The notes: generated from the sequence alone by a model not told the origin. DNA of 64,000 nucleotides from JAKOUY01 sp037045185 (GCA_037045185.1 JBAOHQ010000008.1:310001-374000); one strand, 5' to 3'; counted from the first letter of the stretch, positions 16,793 to 26,062 are shown. Numbers and translations are program-made.

Positions 16793-17694
16793 CCGTCGAG
16801 GTGGTGCTGGAGGGCGGTGTGCAGCAGCGCGGCACGCAGTTCGCCCCCGAGCTGGGCCAGTTCCTCGAGCATGGTGACGGCATGCCGGCGGCTGGCCGGG
16901 TTGCGCTGGCGGAGGAACGGCATCACCAGCTGTTCGAACAGGCCGGACTCGCGGTCGACCGCCTGACGCCAGGCACGCAGATGCCGGGGCTCGACACCGT
17001 GGCGCAGGAAACCGGCCGCCGCCCGGGCGACCTCCAACTCGCCTGGCTGATACGTGCCGCCTCGTGACCGTGGTGCGAGGATGCCGAACGACTCCAGGTG
17101 GGTCAGCTGGTCGGCGGTGAGGCCGGCCCGGGCGCACAGTTCAGCCCCGGTCAGTGAGCCGGCATCGGCCACCTCCAGCGGCGCCATCTGGGCCGCCGGG
17201 GTGGGGTCACGGACCGGTTCCGGCGCCACCTCGGCGGGCGGCTCGGTCCCGGTGTCGATCATCGAGACGCCAAGCGGTGCGGTGTCGGCGGCGTCCTGCG
17301 CCACCATCGCAGGTCGCCCGAGGTCGGCGGTGGTGTGGGCCGTGACGTCGGCGGTGCTGTCCCCGACGGCCCCCGCCGGGGCGTCGGTGGTGGGGAGTCG
17401 GGCCCCACGCGGAGGCGTCAATGCCCCGCTGGGGTCGTCGATCTGGCCGTTCTCCAGCCGGTGGCGGATGACTTTGAGCGGCAGGAAGTTCTCGCGCTGC
17501 TCGCGCAGGATGACCCGCAGCCGCTCGACGTCGACCTCGTAGAACTTGCGGTAGCCCGAGGGCGTGCGCTCCGGGTCGATCAACCCCTGGCTCTCGAGGA
17601 ACCGGATCTTGGAGATCGTCACATCGGGGAACTCCTCGAGCAACAGCCCGAGGACCTCGCCGATGGACAGGTAGGGGCGTTCGGTGAGGCTCAC
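16789..17694 (-). CDS. ftsR: MerR-family regulator, FtsR (Rv1828)-like
   Basis: 301 residues. The N-terminal winged helix (LSIGEVLGLLLEEFPDVTIS, then KIRFLESQGLIDPERTPSGY) and FLPLKVIRHRLE match Rv1828/FtsR, a cell-division regulator in Corynebacterium. A low-complexity Ala/Thr/Pro linker of about 80 residues separates it from the C-terminal dimerisation part (GAELCARAGLTADQLTHLES). The upstream FHA gene overlaps its start by 4 bp. Confidence 0.85.
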   Translation of the reverse strand: MSLTERPYLSIGEVLGLLLEEFPDVTISKIRFLESQGLIDPERTPSGYRKFYEVDVERLRVILREQRENFLPLKVIRHRLENGQIDDPSGALTPPRGARLPTTDAPAGAVGDSTADVTAHTTADLGRPAMVAQDAADTAPLGVSMIDTGTEPPAEVAPEPVRDPTPAAQMAPLEVADAGSLTGAELCARAGLTADQLTHLESFGILAPRSRGGTYQPGELEVARAAAGFLRHGVEPRHLRAWRQAVDRESGLFEQLVMPFLRQRNPASRRHAVTMLEELAQLGGELRAALLHTALQHHLDG

Positions 17695-18176
17695 GGCTCC
17701 GACCGCATGTAGAAGAGCATCCGAAACTTCCCCACCTGGACCTCGTCGCCGGGGTGCAGGGCTGCCTCGTCGACGCGGTGGGCGTTGACATAGGTGCCGT
17801 TCAGCGATCCGACATCGCGCACCAGGAACCCACCATCGCGACCCTCGATCTCGGCATGACGGCGAGAGACGGTGATGTCGTCGAGCTGGATCTCGCTGTC
17901 GGGGTGGCGGCCGAGGCGGGTGAGACCGCTGCTCACCTTCAGCGTCATGCCGGGCGTGGGGCCGTTGCGCACGATGAGCGTGGCCTGTCCGGCCTCGATA
18001 TCGCCCACCGGGACCTTCAGCTCGTCCTGGCCGCCCGGGGCCTCCTGCAGCGGATCGATCCGGCCGATCGTGATGGTCTGGTCAGGGCGCAGCTCCAGCG
18101 CTGCGCCGCACGCCGCGCAGAAGCCCGCATCCGGCGGATTCGGATGTCCGCACTGGTTGCAGTAGACCGACGACAT
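17691..18176 (-). CDS. garA: FHA-domain protein with N-terminal zinc ribbon, GarA-like
   Basis: 161 residues. Residues 1-28 are a zinc ribbon (CNQCGHPNPPDAGFCAACG), which mycobacterial GarA lacks. Residues about 75-155 are an FHA domain with LGRHPDSEI, SRRHAEIE and SLNGTYVN. GarA switches 2-oxoglutarate and glutamate enzymes according to its phosphorylation. The N-terminal ETTS phosphorylation motif of GarA is not seen here (the region reads PDQTITIGRIDP). It is adjacent to gcvH, as in Mycobacterium. Confidence 0.85.
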   Translation of the reverse strand: MSSVYCNQCGHPNPPDAGFCAACGAALELRPDQTITIGRIDPLQEAPGGQDELKVPVGDIEAGQATLIVRNGPTPGMTLKVSSGLTRLGRHPDSEIQLDDITVSRRHAEIEGRDGGFLVRDVGSLNGTYVNAHRVDEAALHPGDEVQVGKFRMLFYMRSEP

Positions 18177-18184
18177 GACCAGGC

Positions 18185-18190
18185 AGTCTA
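18185..18190 (-). promoter_or_regulatory. -10 hexamer TAGACT for the FHA gene
   Basis: On the minus strand TAGACT lies 8 nt before the ATG at 18176, inside the end of gcvH, so the FHA-MerR-DUF151 series may have its own leaderless promoter. Confidence 0.4.
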
Positions 18191-18568
18191 ACCCTCGATG
18201 AGAGACTGATATCCGGCCGCATCGAGCAGATCATCGACGGATGCGCCGTCGGCCAGATCGATCTCGCACAACCAGCCGGCCCCGTAGGGGTCGCTGTTGA
18301 CCAGTTCGGGATGGTCGGCCAGCTCTGCGTTGACCGCCACGACGGTGCCGCTGACCGGGGCGTACACGTCGCTGACGGACTTGGTGCTCTCCACCTCACC
18401 GAAGCTGTCCCCCTGGCGAACGGCGGCGCCCACGGTGGGGGTCTGCACGTAGACGACGTCACCCAGCGCATCCTGGGCGTAGTCGGTGATCCCGACGCGT
18501 ACTCGGCTGCCCGTGACCTCGATCCACTCGTGATCGGAGCTGTATCGGAGGTGCTCGGGTACCTGCAT
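18188..18568 (-). CDS. gcvH: Glycine cleavage system H protein
   Basis: 126 residues, the normal length. The lipoyl-lysine is Lys63 in VESTKSVSDVYAP, preceded by GDVVYVQTPTVG. It carries the aminomethyl group between P, T and the dihydrolipoamide dehydrogenase, which is not in this window. TATTCT lies 7 nt before the ATG. Confidence 0.97.
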   Translation of the reverse strand: MQVPEHLRYSSDHEWIEVTGSRVRVGITDYAQDALGDVVYVQTPTVGAAVRQGDSFGEVESTKSVSDVYAPVSGTVVAVNAELADHPELVNSDPYGAGWLCEIDLADGASVDDLLDAAGYQSLIEG

Positions 18569-18575
18569 GTCCGGG

Positions 18576-18581
18576 AGAATA
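18576..18581 (-). promoter_or_regulatory. -10 hexamer TATTCT for gcvH
   Basis: On the minus strand TATTCT lies 7 nt before the gcvH ATG, with no ribosome-binding site, giving a leaderless message. Confidence 0.55.
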
Positions 18582-18623
18582 GTCGCCGCGTGGGCGGTTC
18601 CGGGAAAACGGCGCTCGCCGGGG

Positions 18624-21108
18624 TCAGTCGGTGAGCCGGCGGACCCGGTGGGCGTACTCGTGGACCAGCCGGTCGGCCGCGGCGTCGGACCGGTGTTCCG
18701 CCCACAGGTGGGTCACCGGCTCGTCGGGATCGGGCAACGCCAGCACCCACCCGTCGCCGTGGCGCAGGCGAACTCCGTCGACCAGTTCGGCGTCGCGGTC
18801 GGCGCCGGCCATCAGCGTGCGCATCACCACTCCCTTGTCCTCCCACGGGGTGGGAACGGTGTCGTGGACGAGATGGACCCGTGGGAGCCCGTCGACCACG
18901 GTGGCCAGGGTGGTGTGCTCGCGCGCGCAAGAGGTCGAGCATCTTCAGCAGCGCGGCGGCGCCGTCGAAGGCGGGGAGGAAGCCCGGAACGATGTAGCCG
19001 CCCTCGCCGTCGCAGGCGAACCCCACGCCAGGCTCGCTTGCGGCTGCCATCAGCGCCGGGGAGGAGATCTTGGTGAGCTGGATCTCCACGCCGCGTTCGG
19101 CCACCAGGCGCCCGGCGTGCTCCGTGGTGTTGGCCGGAAGGGCGATCCGGTTGCCGACCAGGTGACGCGGGATCAACGAGACGAAGGCCAGCATCGCCTC
19201 GGTATGGGAGAGGATCCGGCCGGTCTCGTCCACCAAGGTGAGTCGTTCGCCGTCGGCGTCGATCTGCGCCCCGAGTTGAGCGCCCGAGGCCCGAACCAGG
19301 GCGCCGAGGCGTTCGGCCCCCTCCGCCGCGTCGTAGGCCAGGCGTCCAGCAGTCGAGACGAACGGGTTCACGGCCAGCACGTCCGCGGCGAGCTTGCCCA
19401 GCAGGGTGGGCATCACCGCGCCCATCGCCCCGTAGCTGTAGTCGACCACCAGCTTGAAGCCGGCGGCGCGGATGGCGTCGGGCGCCACGGTTGCCTGCAG
19501 AGCTTGGGTGTACTCCTCCGACGCGCACGGGGGAAAGTTGATGTCGCCGATGCTGTCGGCGCGGGCCAGGCGCACGTCCTCACGCTGGAACAACCGCTCG
19601 ATCCGCCGTTGGGCCGCCTCGGTGATGTCGATACCGGCCCCGTCGAAGAAGCGGACGATGACCTGATCGGTGTCGTCGGGATGGAGTCGGACGGTGAGCC
19701 CCGCCTCGGCTCGAGGAGAGCGGGCGAGAAACCGGGTGACCGGCACGCTGGCCACCTCGAGGTCGAGGACGTCGACACCGACGGCGTTCAGACCGGCCAT
19801 CATCGCCCGCTTGAGCATCCGCCCGGCCCGGCTGCTGTCACGGGAGATGGCGATCGTCGTCCCCTTGCGGAACGTCGTGCCGTAGGCCAAGGCGACCCTG
19901 ACGGCCAGCTCCGGGGTCACGTCCACGTTGGCCAGCCCGGCGATCCCGTCACGGCCGAACAGGCTGCGCACCCCCTTGGACTCCCAGACGATGCTGGAGT
20001 TGACGACGGCGCCGGCCTCCACCGTCTTGGACGGATAGACCTTGACGTCCTGACTCACGACGCACTCGGCGCCGAGCACCACCTGCTCACCGAGGACCAC
20101 GCCGTCGGCAAGGCGCACGCTGTTGCGCACGTTGCAGCCGCGCCCGACGATGGCCCCGCGCACGTCGGCGCGTACACCGCCGTACACGTTGTCGTGGATC
20201 ACGCTTCGCTCGATGTGGGCGTCGGTCCGGATCCGGACGTTGTTGCCGAGCACGGTATAGGGGCCGACGGTGGTCCCGGCCTCCACGGTGGACCCGGCGC
20301 CGATCACGACTGGCGCGAGCACCCGGGCCTCTGGGGAGATCTCGGCCCCCTCCCCCAGCCAGACGCCGTCGTTGACCCGGAATCCGGGGATGTCGAGGCG
20401 CACTCGCTGGTCGAGCGCGTCGTGGTGGGCGGCGAGGTATGCCTCGTGGGTGCCGACGTCTTCCCAGTACCCGTCGACGACGGACCCGACGAGTCGCTCG
20501 CCGGCGGCCAGCATGGCCGGGAAGACGTCGCCGGAGAAGTCGACGCTGCGTCCCTCGGGGATGTAGTCGAAGACACGTGGATCGAGGACGTAGATGCCCG
20601 TGTTGACGGTGTCGCTGAACACCTGGCCCCACGTGGGCTTCTCCAGGAATCGTTCGATGGCGCCGTCCTCGGTGGTGATGACGATCCCGAACTCCAAAGG
20701 GTTGGCCACATGGGCCAGGCCGAGGGTGGCCGCCGCACCGCTGGCGTGGTGCGACCGCCACAGCGTGGTGAGGTCGATGTCGGTGACGGCGTCGCCGCTG
20801 ACCACCAGGAACGTCTCGTCCAGGGTCGAGCGGGCGTTGCCGACGCTGCCGGCGGTACCGAGCGGGATCGGCTCGTCGGCGTAGGTGATGGAGACGCCGA
20901 ACTCGGAACCGTCACCGAAGTAGGTGGTGATGTGCGCGGAGAGGAAGGCCACGGTCACGACGATGTCGTCGAACCCGTGCTCGCGCAGCAGCCCGACGAC
21001 GTGCTCCATCATCGGTCTGTTGGCCAGCGGGAGCATCGGCTTGGGAGTGGTCGAGGTCAGCGGACGGAGGCGGGTGCCCTCTCCGCCCGCCATGATGACG
21101 GCCTTCAC
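18624..21108 (-). CDS. Sugar-1-phosphate nucleotidyltransferase fused to a phosphomannomutase-like domain; frameshift near C-terminus
   Basis: About 827 residues after repair. Residues 1-230 are the nucleotidyltransferase (AVIMAGGEGTRLRPLT, VSGDAVTDID, NTGIYVLDP). Residues 250-380 are hexapeptide repeats, and 390-827 are phosphohexomutase-like. The mutase catalytic TASHNP is replaced by VRLHPDDTD, so the phosphoserine is absent. The metal loop survives in part as DADGERL. It probably makes a GDP- or NDP-sugar, with a pseudo-mutase domain for regulation or assembly. The frame breaks near 18928 in a GCGCGCGCG run (+1). GTG 21108 overlaps the pgsA stop and has GGAGGGG upstream. Confidence 0.82.
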
Positions 21109-21690
21109 CGGTTGCCGGTCCCCTCCTGGACGCTGCGGCGAATGGTGGGCACGTAGGTCGAGCGCGGTGTAGTAGCTCAGCGCCAAGCCGGGGATCCCGA
21201 TGATCCAGGAGGCGATCTGGAACCAGCGGTGGGCCGAGATCGTGGACGCGCCCAGCATGAAGCCGGGGAGGGCGAACATCAACAGGAACGTGGCGGTCTT
21301 GCCCCACCAGGTGACGTCGAAGCGCTTCATCCCGAACGCCAGCGTGGCGACGGCGACGGTGCCACCGACGAGGACCTCGCGGATGACCACCGCCCAGGCG
21401 AACCACAGCGGCGCCGAGCCGTCGATGATGATGCCGGTCACGCCGACGATGAACAACAGGCGGTCGGCGGTGGGGTCGAAGACCTTGCCGAACTCGCTTG
21501 TCTGGTTGAACCGCCTGGCCAGCCAGCCGTCCACCCAGTCAGTGGCGCCGAGCCCGCCCAGCAGCCATGCCGCTCCGGCACGGTTGTCTCGCCCGAACAG
21601 CAGCCACAGGAACACCGGAATGCAGCACAGCCGGGCCAGGGTGAACAGGTTCGGCGCCGTCAGGTACTTGTGGCTCGACAGGTGTTCCAC
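21105..21690 (-). CDS. pgsA: CDP-alcohol phosphatidyltransferase, PgsA-like; frameshift near the end
   Basis: About 194 residues after repair, with four or more membrane segments. The CDP-alcohol motif is present as DWVDGWLARRFNQTSEFG, then KVFDPTADR (D-x2-D-G-x2-A-R-x8-G-x3-D-x3-D). It should make phosphatidylglycerophosphate or a related phospholipid. Unrepaired, the frame runs without a stop into the nucleotidyltransferase and looks like a fusion. Removing one C near 21154 gives a normal end (VPTIRRSVQEGTGNR) whose TGA overlaps the next GTG. The GTG start at 21690 has TACCAT 7 nt upstream. Confidence 0.8.
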
Positions 21691-21697
21691 GGGCTCG

Positions 21698-21703
21698 ATG
21701 GTA
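21698..21703 (-). promoter_or_regulatory. -10 hexamer TACCAT for pgsA
   Basis: On the minus strand TACCAT lies 7 nt before the GTG at 21690. Confidence 0.5.
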
Positions 21704-21714
21704 GGCCGTACACC

Positions 21715-21720
21715 TACGAT
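21715..21720 (+). promoter_or_regulatory. -10 hexamer TACGAT for the HIT gene
   Basis: TACGAT lies 7 nt before the GTG at 21728. The two divergent -10 elements are only 11 bp apart. Confidence 0.5.
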
Positions 21721-21727
21721 CGCGCGG

Positions 21728-22414
21728 GTGAGCACCATCTTCACCAAGATCCTCGACGGCGCCATTCCGGGAACGTTCGTGACGCGCGACGAACTCTGTG
21801 GCGTGTTCATGTCGATCAACCCGTTGGCCCGCGGGCATGCGCTGGTCGTGCCGGTGGCCGAGGTCGACCACTGGGTCGACCTCCCGGTCGATCTCGCCCT
21901 TCACCTGTTCGCCGTCGCGCACCGGGTGGCCGCGGCCCAGCGCCACGCGTTCAGCTGTGAACGCGTCGGCCTGATCATCGCCGGCTACGAGGTCCCGCAC
22001 ACGCATGTGCACGTGATCCCGACCACGTCGATGGACCAGCTGTCCTTCGCCAACGCCGCGGCATCGGTGGGCGGCGACGAGTTGGAGGCCGCCGCCGCGG
22101 CGATCCGCGCCGAGCTCTCAGATCTCGCCCAGGTCGTTGCGGCACAGGGCGTAGCGCAGCGTGCCGAAGAGGAACGGGTTGACCCACGTGTGCCACGACC
22201 GGATCGTCCGGTTGAAGCACTCCGCCGGCGGGCGGGCGGGGCGAAGCGCAGAGGCGTCCGTCGTCAGCGAGGCTGCGCCGATCGCGGTGGTCAGGACGGT
22301 TGCGGCAACGAGCTTGGTGGCGATCCGGGAGGAGGTACGTGTGCGTGTCATGCGGGGAGTGTGCGCTCTGGCGGGCGATGTGTCGTGAGCAAGGGCGACC
22401 GCCGCGGTGAGTAG
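21728..22414 (+). CDS. HIT-family nucleotide hydrolase; C-terminus doubtful
   Basis: The first 130 residues are a HIT domain: FTKILDGAIPGTFVTRDE, then INPLARGHALVVP and the active-site histidine triad HTHVHVIP, followed by SFANAAASVGG. The open frame continues to 22414 with Arg/Gly/Cys-rich sequence that does not look like protein and lies wholly over a credible opposite-strand gene. A +1 error before 22110 would instead give a stop at 22154 and 141 residues, the usual HIT length. I regard the last 85-95 residues as unreliable. Confidence 0.75.
   Translation: MSTIFTKILDGAIPGTFVTRDELCGVFMSINPLARGHALVVPVAEVDHWVDLPVDLALHLFAVAHRVAAAQRHAFSCERVGLIIAGYEVPHTHVHVIPTTSMDQLSFANAAASVGGDELEAAAAAIRAELSDLAQVVAAQGVAQRAEEERVDPRVPRPDRPVEALRRRAGGAKRRGVRRQRGCADRGGQDGCGNELGGDPGGGTCACHAGSVRSGGRCVVSKGDRRGE
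22118..22351 (-). CDS. Small secreted protein, hypothetical
   Basis: 77 residues with a clear signal peptide: basic TRTRTSSRIATK, a hydrophobic core LVAATVLTTAIGAA, then a mature part of about 45 residues rich in aromatics and with two cysteines (ECFNRTIRSWHTW, ALCRNDLGEI) that could form a disulfide. No family recognised. It overlaps the doubtful 3' extension of the HIT gene on the other strand. Confidence 0.5.
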   Translation of the reverse strand: MTRTRTSSRIATKLVAATVLTTAIGAASLTTDASALRPARPPAECFNRTIRSWHTWVNPFLFGTLRYALCRNDLGEI

Positions 22415-22449
22415 CGAACCGTGGGCCGCCGGGTCCCGTACAGCACAGA

Positions 22450-24034
22450 GTGGAGCCCGACCGTGCTCGTCACCTGCAGCGCCTCGTCCACCTCGCCGAG
22501 TTGGTCGACGACGTCGATGTCAGCGAGGAGGACCTCCGTGTCAACGCGATCCGCGGCGCCCTCACGCTGGGCGACGTCGACACGGCGCTGCGACTGGCCC
22601 AGAACGGGCTGCGCCGGCGACCGGGTGATGTCGCCCTGGTCGGTCACCTTGCCATCGCCCTCGAGGCCGCCGGGCATCATGGCGAGGCGGCCGCGGCTGT
22701 GGGCGGCCGTCAGTGGAGCCACGACCCAGGTGCTGTCGGCCGGTGGGTGGCCAACCGCTTCTTGACGTCAGGTGAGATCAGCGCGGTCCCCGACGATGTC
22801 GAGGACCCCGAGAACGAGCTGCTGGCCAACCAGGTGTGGGTCGCCGCGCTGTCCGGCGACGGGCCTGCGGCGGCCGCAGGTGTCGAGCGGGTTCTCGCCA
22901 GCCATGCCTCGTCTCCCCAGGCAGTGGTGTGGGCGTGTGTCGCCGGCGCCGTTCCTGCGGTGTTCGAGGGTCGTGACCGGCGGGCTCGGCAGCTGGTCGG
23001 CATCGCTCGTGCCGTGGAGGTCGTTCGCGCCGAGCAGCTCACGCCGTTCGCCGACCTGCAGATCAATCTGGCCGATGCGTTGGTCGGCGTTCACACGGGT
23101 GACCTGGCGCACACGGCGGCCCGCTGTTCGGCGCTGGTGGAACAGGCCCCATCGGACTGGCTGCGCGGGGGTCTGGTACGGCTGCCTTGGGGGCGTGTGC
23201 CGTGAGTCAGGTGGCTTCGTCGACGGGGTGCAGATGTTCGACCGCTGTCTCGAGCAGTTTCCCGGCGACCCGTTCGGCATGGCCTACTGGGCGCGCAGCG
23301 ATCGTGCCGTGTGCGCCGCCATGGCGGGGCACACCGATGTGCCGAGCGAGGCGGTCGTGGTGGACGAAGCGGCGGCGCCCTTGCCCCGGTTCTGTCGACC
23401 GCTGTTGCTGCGCAACGAGGCCTGGTACCGGATGGCGGTCGGTGACGCTCCAGGCGCCATCCGGGCGCTGCGACGGGCGCTGGTCGACGCCACGGGCCTC
23501 GGTCAGCACGCCGTGAGCACGTCGCTGCTCACCGACATTGCCCGGTTCGGGCACGCCGGTGAGGCGGCCGAGGCACTGGCCGGCCTGCCCGATCTCGCAT
23601 CCCCGCTGGCTCGCTGCCGAGCCGCAGCAGTCTCGGCCTTCGCCGCTGATGACGTTCAGACGCTGGTCACCGCGTCCACCGAGGCGGCTCGGTTCGGCAT
23701 CCAGCCCGTGGGGTGGGAGCTGGCGGCGGCCGCGCTGGACCGGGCGGCCCGCCAGCGTGACTCGCAGCGACGGGCGCGCATCGAACTGCTCACCAGCATC
23801 GAGCACGCTCCGACCCCACGACTGCGCCGCCGGCGCCAGCCCATCCTGACGTCCCGGGAGCGGGTCATCGCCGGCCTCGCCGCCGCTGGAGCACCCAGCC
23901 GGGGCATCGCTGGTCACCTCGGAGTATCGGTGCGCACGGTGGACAACTTGCTGGGGCGGGTCTACCGCAAGACGGGGTTGTCCGGTCGGGCCGACCTGAC
24001 AGCCCTCCTGACCGGCGGCCGCGTCGACCCGTAG
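22450..24034 (+). CDS. LuxR-family (C-terminal HTH) regulator with helical-repeat N-terminus; frameshift
   Basis: About 527 residues after repair. Residues 1-430 look like tandem helical (TPR-like) repeats rich in Ala and Leu. The C-terminal 65 residues are a LuxR/GerE DNA-binding domain (LTSRERVIAGLAAAGAPSRG, then HLGVSVRTVDNLLGRVYRKTG). No Walker A motif or receiver domain is seen, so it is not a classical LAL ATPase as read. The frame shifts by +1 near 23165-23200 in G-rich sequence. The target is unknown. Confidence 0.7.
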
Positions 24035-24044
24035 TCGGCCCGCA

Positions 24045-24084
24045 TGGGCGCGAAACCCTCGAATGTCCGAAGTATTCGCGCCCA
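24045..24084. terminator. Hairpin between convergent luxR and SRAP genes
   Basis: TGGGCGCGAA (24045-24054) pairs with TTCGCGCCCA (24075-24084), a perfect 10-bp stem with a 20-nt loop, in the 64-bp gap between two convergent stops. A bidirectional terminator is the simplest reading. No T tract is present. Confidence 0.5.
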
Positions 24085-24098
24085 AGCTTGCGGGAGCG

Positions 24099-24809
24099 CT
24101 ACAGGAGTGCCGCTGGGTCGAGCGGGTCGATGAGCTCAGGGCCGTTGTTCCGCACGCTGTTCACTGCCACGGACACCGGGTGCATCGTCAGCAGGCTGTT
24201 CGGCGCGGCGCGCAGCATGCCGCGCAGTCCGTCCAGGTCCTGAGAGGCGGGATCGAGCCACCGGTCCCACGTCGAGGCGGGCAGGATCACCGGCATGCGG
24301 TCGTGCACGGGCCGCATCATGTCGTTGGCGGCGGTGGTGATCACGGTGCACGTGTGCAGCCACGGAGCGTCGTCGGGCCCGGAACGGTCACGCCACGCCG
24401 CCCACAACCCGGCGACGGCGAGGGGCAGGCCGTCGACACGATGGATGAACATCGGTTGCTTGGGCCCGTCTGCCGGCCGCTTCCACTCGTAGAAGCCATC
24501 CATCGGGATGAGCAGCCGATGCTTCTTCACCAGGCCCTTGAACGCCGGCTTCTCGGCGACGGTTTCGGCCCGGGCGTTGATCATCGTCGAGGCGATCTTG
24601 CTGTCCTTGGCCCAGGGTGGCACGAGCCCCCAGCGGAAGACCTCCACGGCTCGCACGCCGCTGGTGTCAGCCGTGACGCCGTAGACCTCGGTGGTCGGGG
24701 CGACGTTGTAGTTCGCCTGGAGCGGCGCCGTGATAGCCGAGTCGAACGAGGCCCCGAAGAAGTCGGCGATCGTGTCGGCTCGGTTGGAGGAGACGAATCG
24801 CCCACACAT
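24099..24809 (-). CDS. SOS response-associated peptidase (SRAP/YedK family)
   Basis: 236 residues. ATG 24809 is chosen because the catalytic cysteine must be residue 2 (MCGRFV). Other family elements are NYNVAPTTEV, FRWGLVPPWA, INARAET, IPMDGFYEWK and HDRMPVIL. The protein forms a DNA-protein crosslink at abasic sites in single-stranded DNA. A longer frame to 24839 exists but would bury the cysteine. Confidence 0.95.
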   Translation of the reverse strand: MCGRFVSSNRADTIADFFGASFDSAITAPLQANYNVAPTTEVYGVTADTSGVRAVEVFRWGLVPPWAKDSKIASTMINARAETVAEKPAFKGLVKKHRLLIPMDGFYEWKRPADGPKQPMFIHRVDGLPLAVAGLWAAWRDRSGPDDAPWLHTCTVITTAANDMMRPVHDRMPVILPASTWDRWLDPASQDLDGLRGMLRAAPNSLLTMHPVSVAVNSVRNNGPELIDPLDPAALL

Positions 24810-24869
24810 GATCTCTGCTCCGTCCGTCGACCGAGTCACCGCCAGCGGCAGTGAGTCCAGGGTGAAGAG

Positions 24870-24947
24870 TGGTCGGGCTGGGGAGATTTGAACTCCCGGC
24901 CTCTTGTCCCCCAGACAAGCGCGCTAACCAAGCTGCGCCACAGCCCG
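24870..24947 (-). tRNA. tRNA-Pro (anticodon GGG), CCA encoded
   Basis: On the minus strand the acceptor stem CGGGCTG pairs with CAGCCCG, and the D-stem is GCGC/GCGC. The anticodon stem CTTGT/ACAAG encloses loop CTGGGGG, giving anticodon GGG, and the T-arm is GGGAG/CTCCC with TTCAAAT. The discriminator is A at 24873 and CCA is encoded at 24870-24872. Confidence 0.95.
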
Positions 24948-25000
24948 TATGTGTATGGCGGAACGAGCCTAGCGGGCAGGGCGCGTGCTACAACCGGGAC

Positions 25001-26062
25001 ATGAAGCTGGGCCTCGGGCTGGATCTGTATCGCGGAGCCTCGGTGGACCTGCCCGTCGACCTCGTCCGGCGGGTCGAGGCACTCGGGTACCACTCGGTGT
25101 GGACCGCCGAGGCCTACGGCACCGACGCGCTGTCGCCTCTCGCCTACCTGGCGGCGCTGACGACACGGATCAAGCTCGGTACGGCGGTGGTGCAGATCGC
25201 CGCGCGGACACCGGCCGCCACGGCCATGCAGGCGATGACGACCGATGCTCTGGCCGGCGGCGACCGGGTGATCATCGGGCTCGGGGTGTCCGGCCCACAG
25301 ATCGTCGAGGGCTGGTACGGACAGCCGTGGGGCGTGCCGAACCAGCGGCTTCGGGAGTACGTCGCCATCATGCGCAAGGTGCTGGCCCGTGAGCCGCTCA
25401 CCAACGACGGGCCCGAGTACCCGCTCCCGTACCGCGGGCCTGGATCAGCGGGTCAGGGCAAGGCGCTGCGCAGCATCCTCCACCCCAACCCGGCGATCCC
25501 GATCTGGATCGCCGCCGGTGGGCCGGCCAACAGCCGGCTGGCCGGCGAGGTGGCCGACGGGTTCCTGCCGATGGGGTGGGGGTCTGACGGCCAGGCGATC
25601 TACGGGCCGTCGCTGCGGGCCGGGTTCGCCACCCGCCAGGCGCAGCTCGGGCCGCCGGCGGACTTCGAGATCTTCGGAGGGGTCACGGTGGCGCTGACCG
25701 ACGACGTGGGCGCCGCGCTGGAAGCGATGAAGCCGCTGACCGCCATGTACGTGGGCGGGATGGGTAGCGCCACGCACAACTACCACCGCGAGGCGATGGC
25801 CCGCCGAGGGTTCCCCGAGGCAGCGGTGCGGATCCACGAGTTGTGGATGGCCGGGCGCAGGGACGAGGCCGTCGCCGCCGTGCCCGACGAGTACCACGAC
25901 GAGGTCTCACTGATCGGCAGCAAGACCCGGATCCGTGAGCGTTGGGAGGCTTGGACCCGCCGCGGGCTCACGGGGCTGATCGTGCGCAGCGATGATCCGG
26001 CGGGATACGAGCTGCTGGCCGACCTGGCCGGGACGCGTGACCAACGCACGGAGGCACGATGA
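25001..26062 (+). CDS. LLM-class (luciferase-like) F420-dependent oxidoreductase
   Basis: 353 residues with the TIM-barrel start KLGLGLDLYRGASVDL, then YHSVWTAEAYGTDALSPL and RIKLGTAVVQIAARTPA, and GRGVSGPQ-like VIIGLGVSGPQIVEGW. The pattern matches actinobacterial F420-using dehydrogenases. Substrate unknown. The ATG is chosen at the conserved KLGL start, with TACAAC 6 nt upstream. Its stop overlaps the crotonase ATG by 4 bp. Confidence 0.88.
   Translation: MKLGLGLDLYRGASVDLPVDLVRRVEALGYHSVWTAEAYGTDALSPLAYLAALTTRIKLGTAVVQIAARTPAATAMQAMTTDALAGGDRVIIGLGVSGPQIVEGWYGQPWGVPNQRLREYVAIMRKVLAREPLTNDGPEYPLPYRGPGSAGQGKALRSILHPNPAIPIWIAAGGPANSRLAGEVADGFLPMGWGSDGQAIYGPSLRAGFATRQAQLGPPADFEIFGGVTVALTDDVGAALEAMKPLTAMYVGGMGSATHNYHREAMARRGFPEAAVRIHELWMAGRRDEAVAAVPDEYHDEVSLIGSKTRIRERWEAWTRRGLTGLIVRSDDPAGYELLADLAGTRDQRTEAR

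Noticed and set aside
18082..21819. A single 1245-codon frame suggesting a PgsA-nucleotidyltransferase-mutase fusion
   Set aside because: One extra C near 21154 explains the lost stop. The repaired pgsA ends in a TGA overlapping the next GTG. The 3' part runs antisense over gcvH and the FHA gene.
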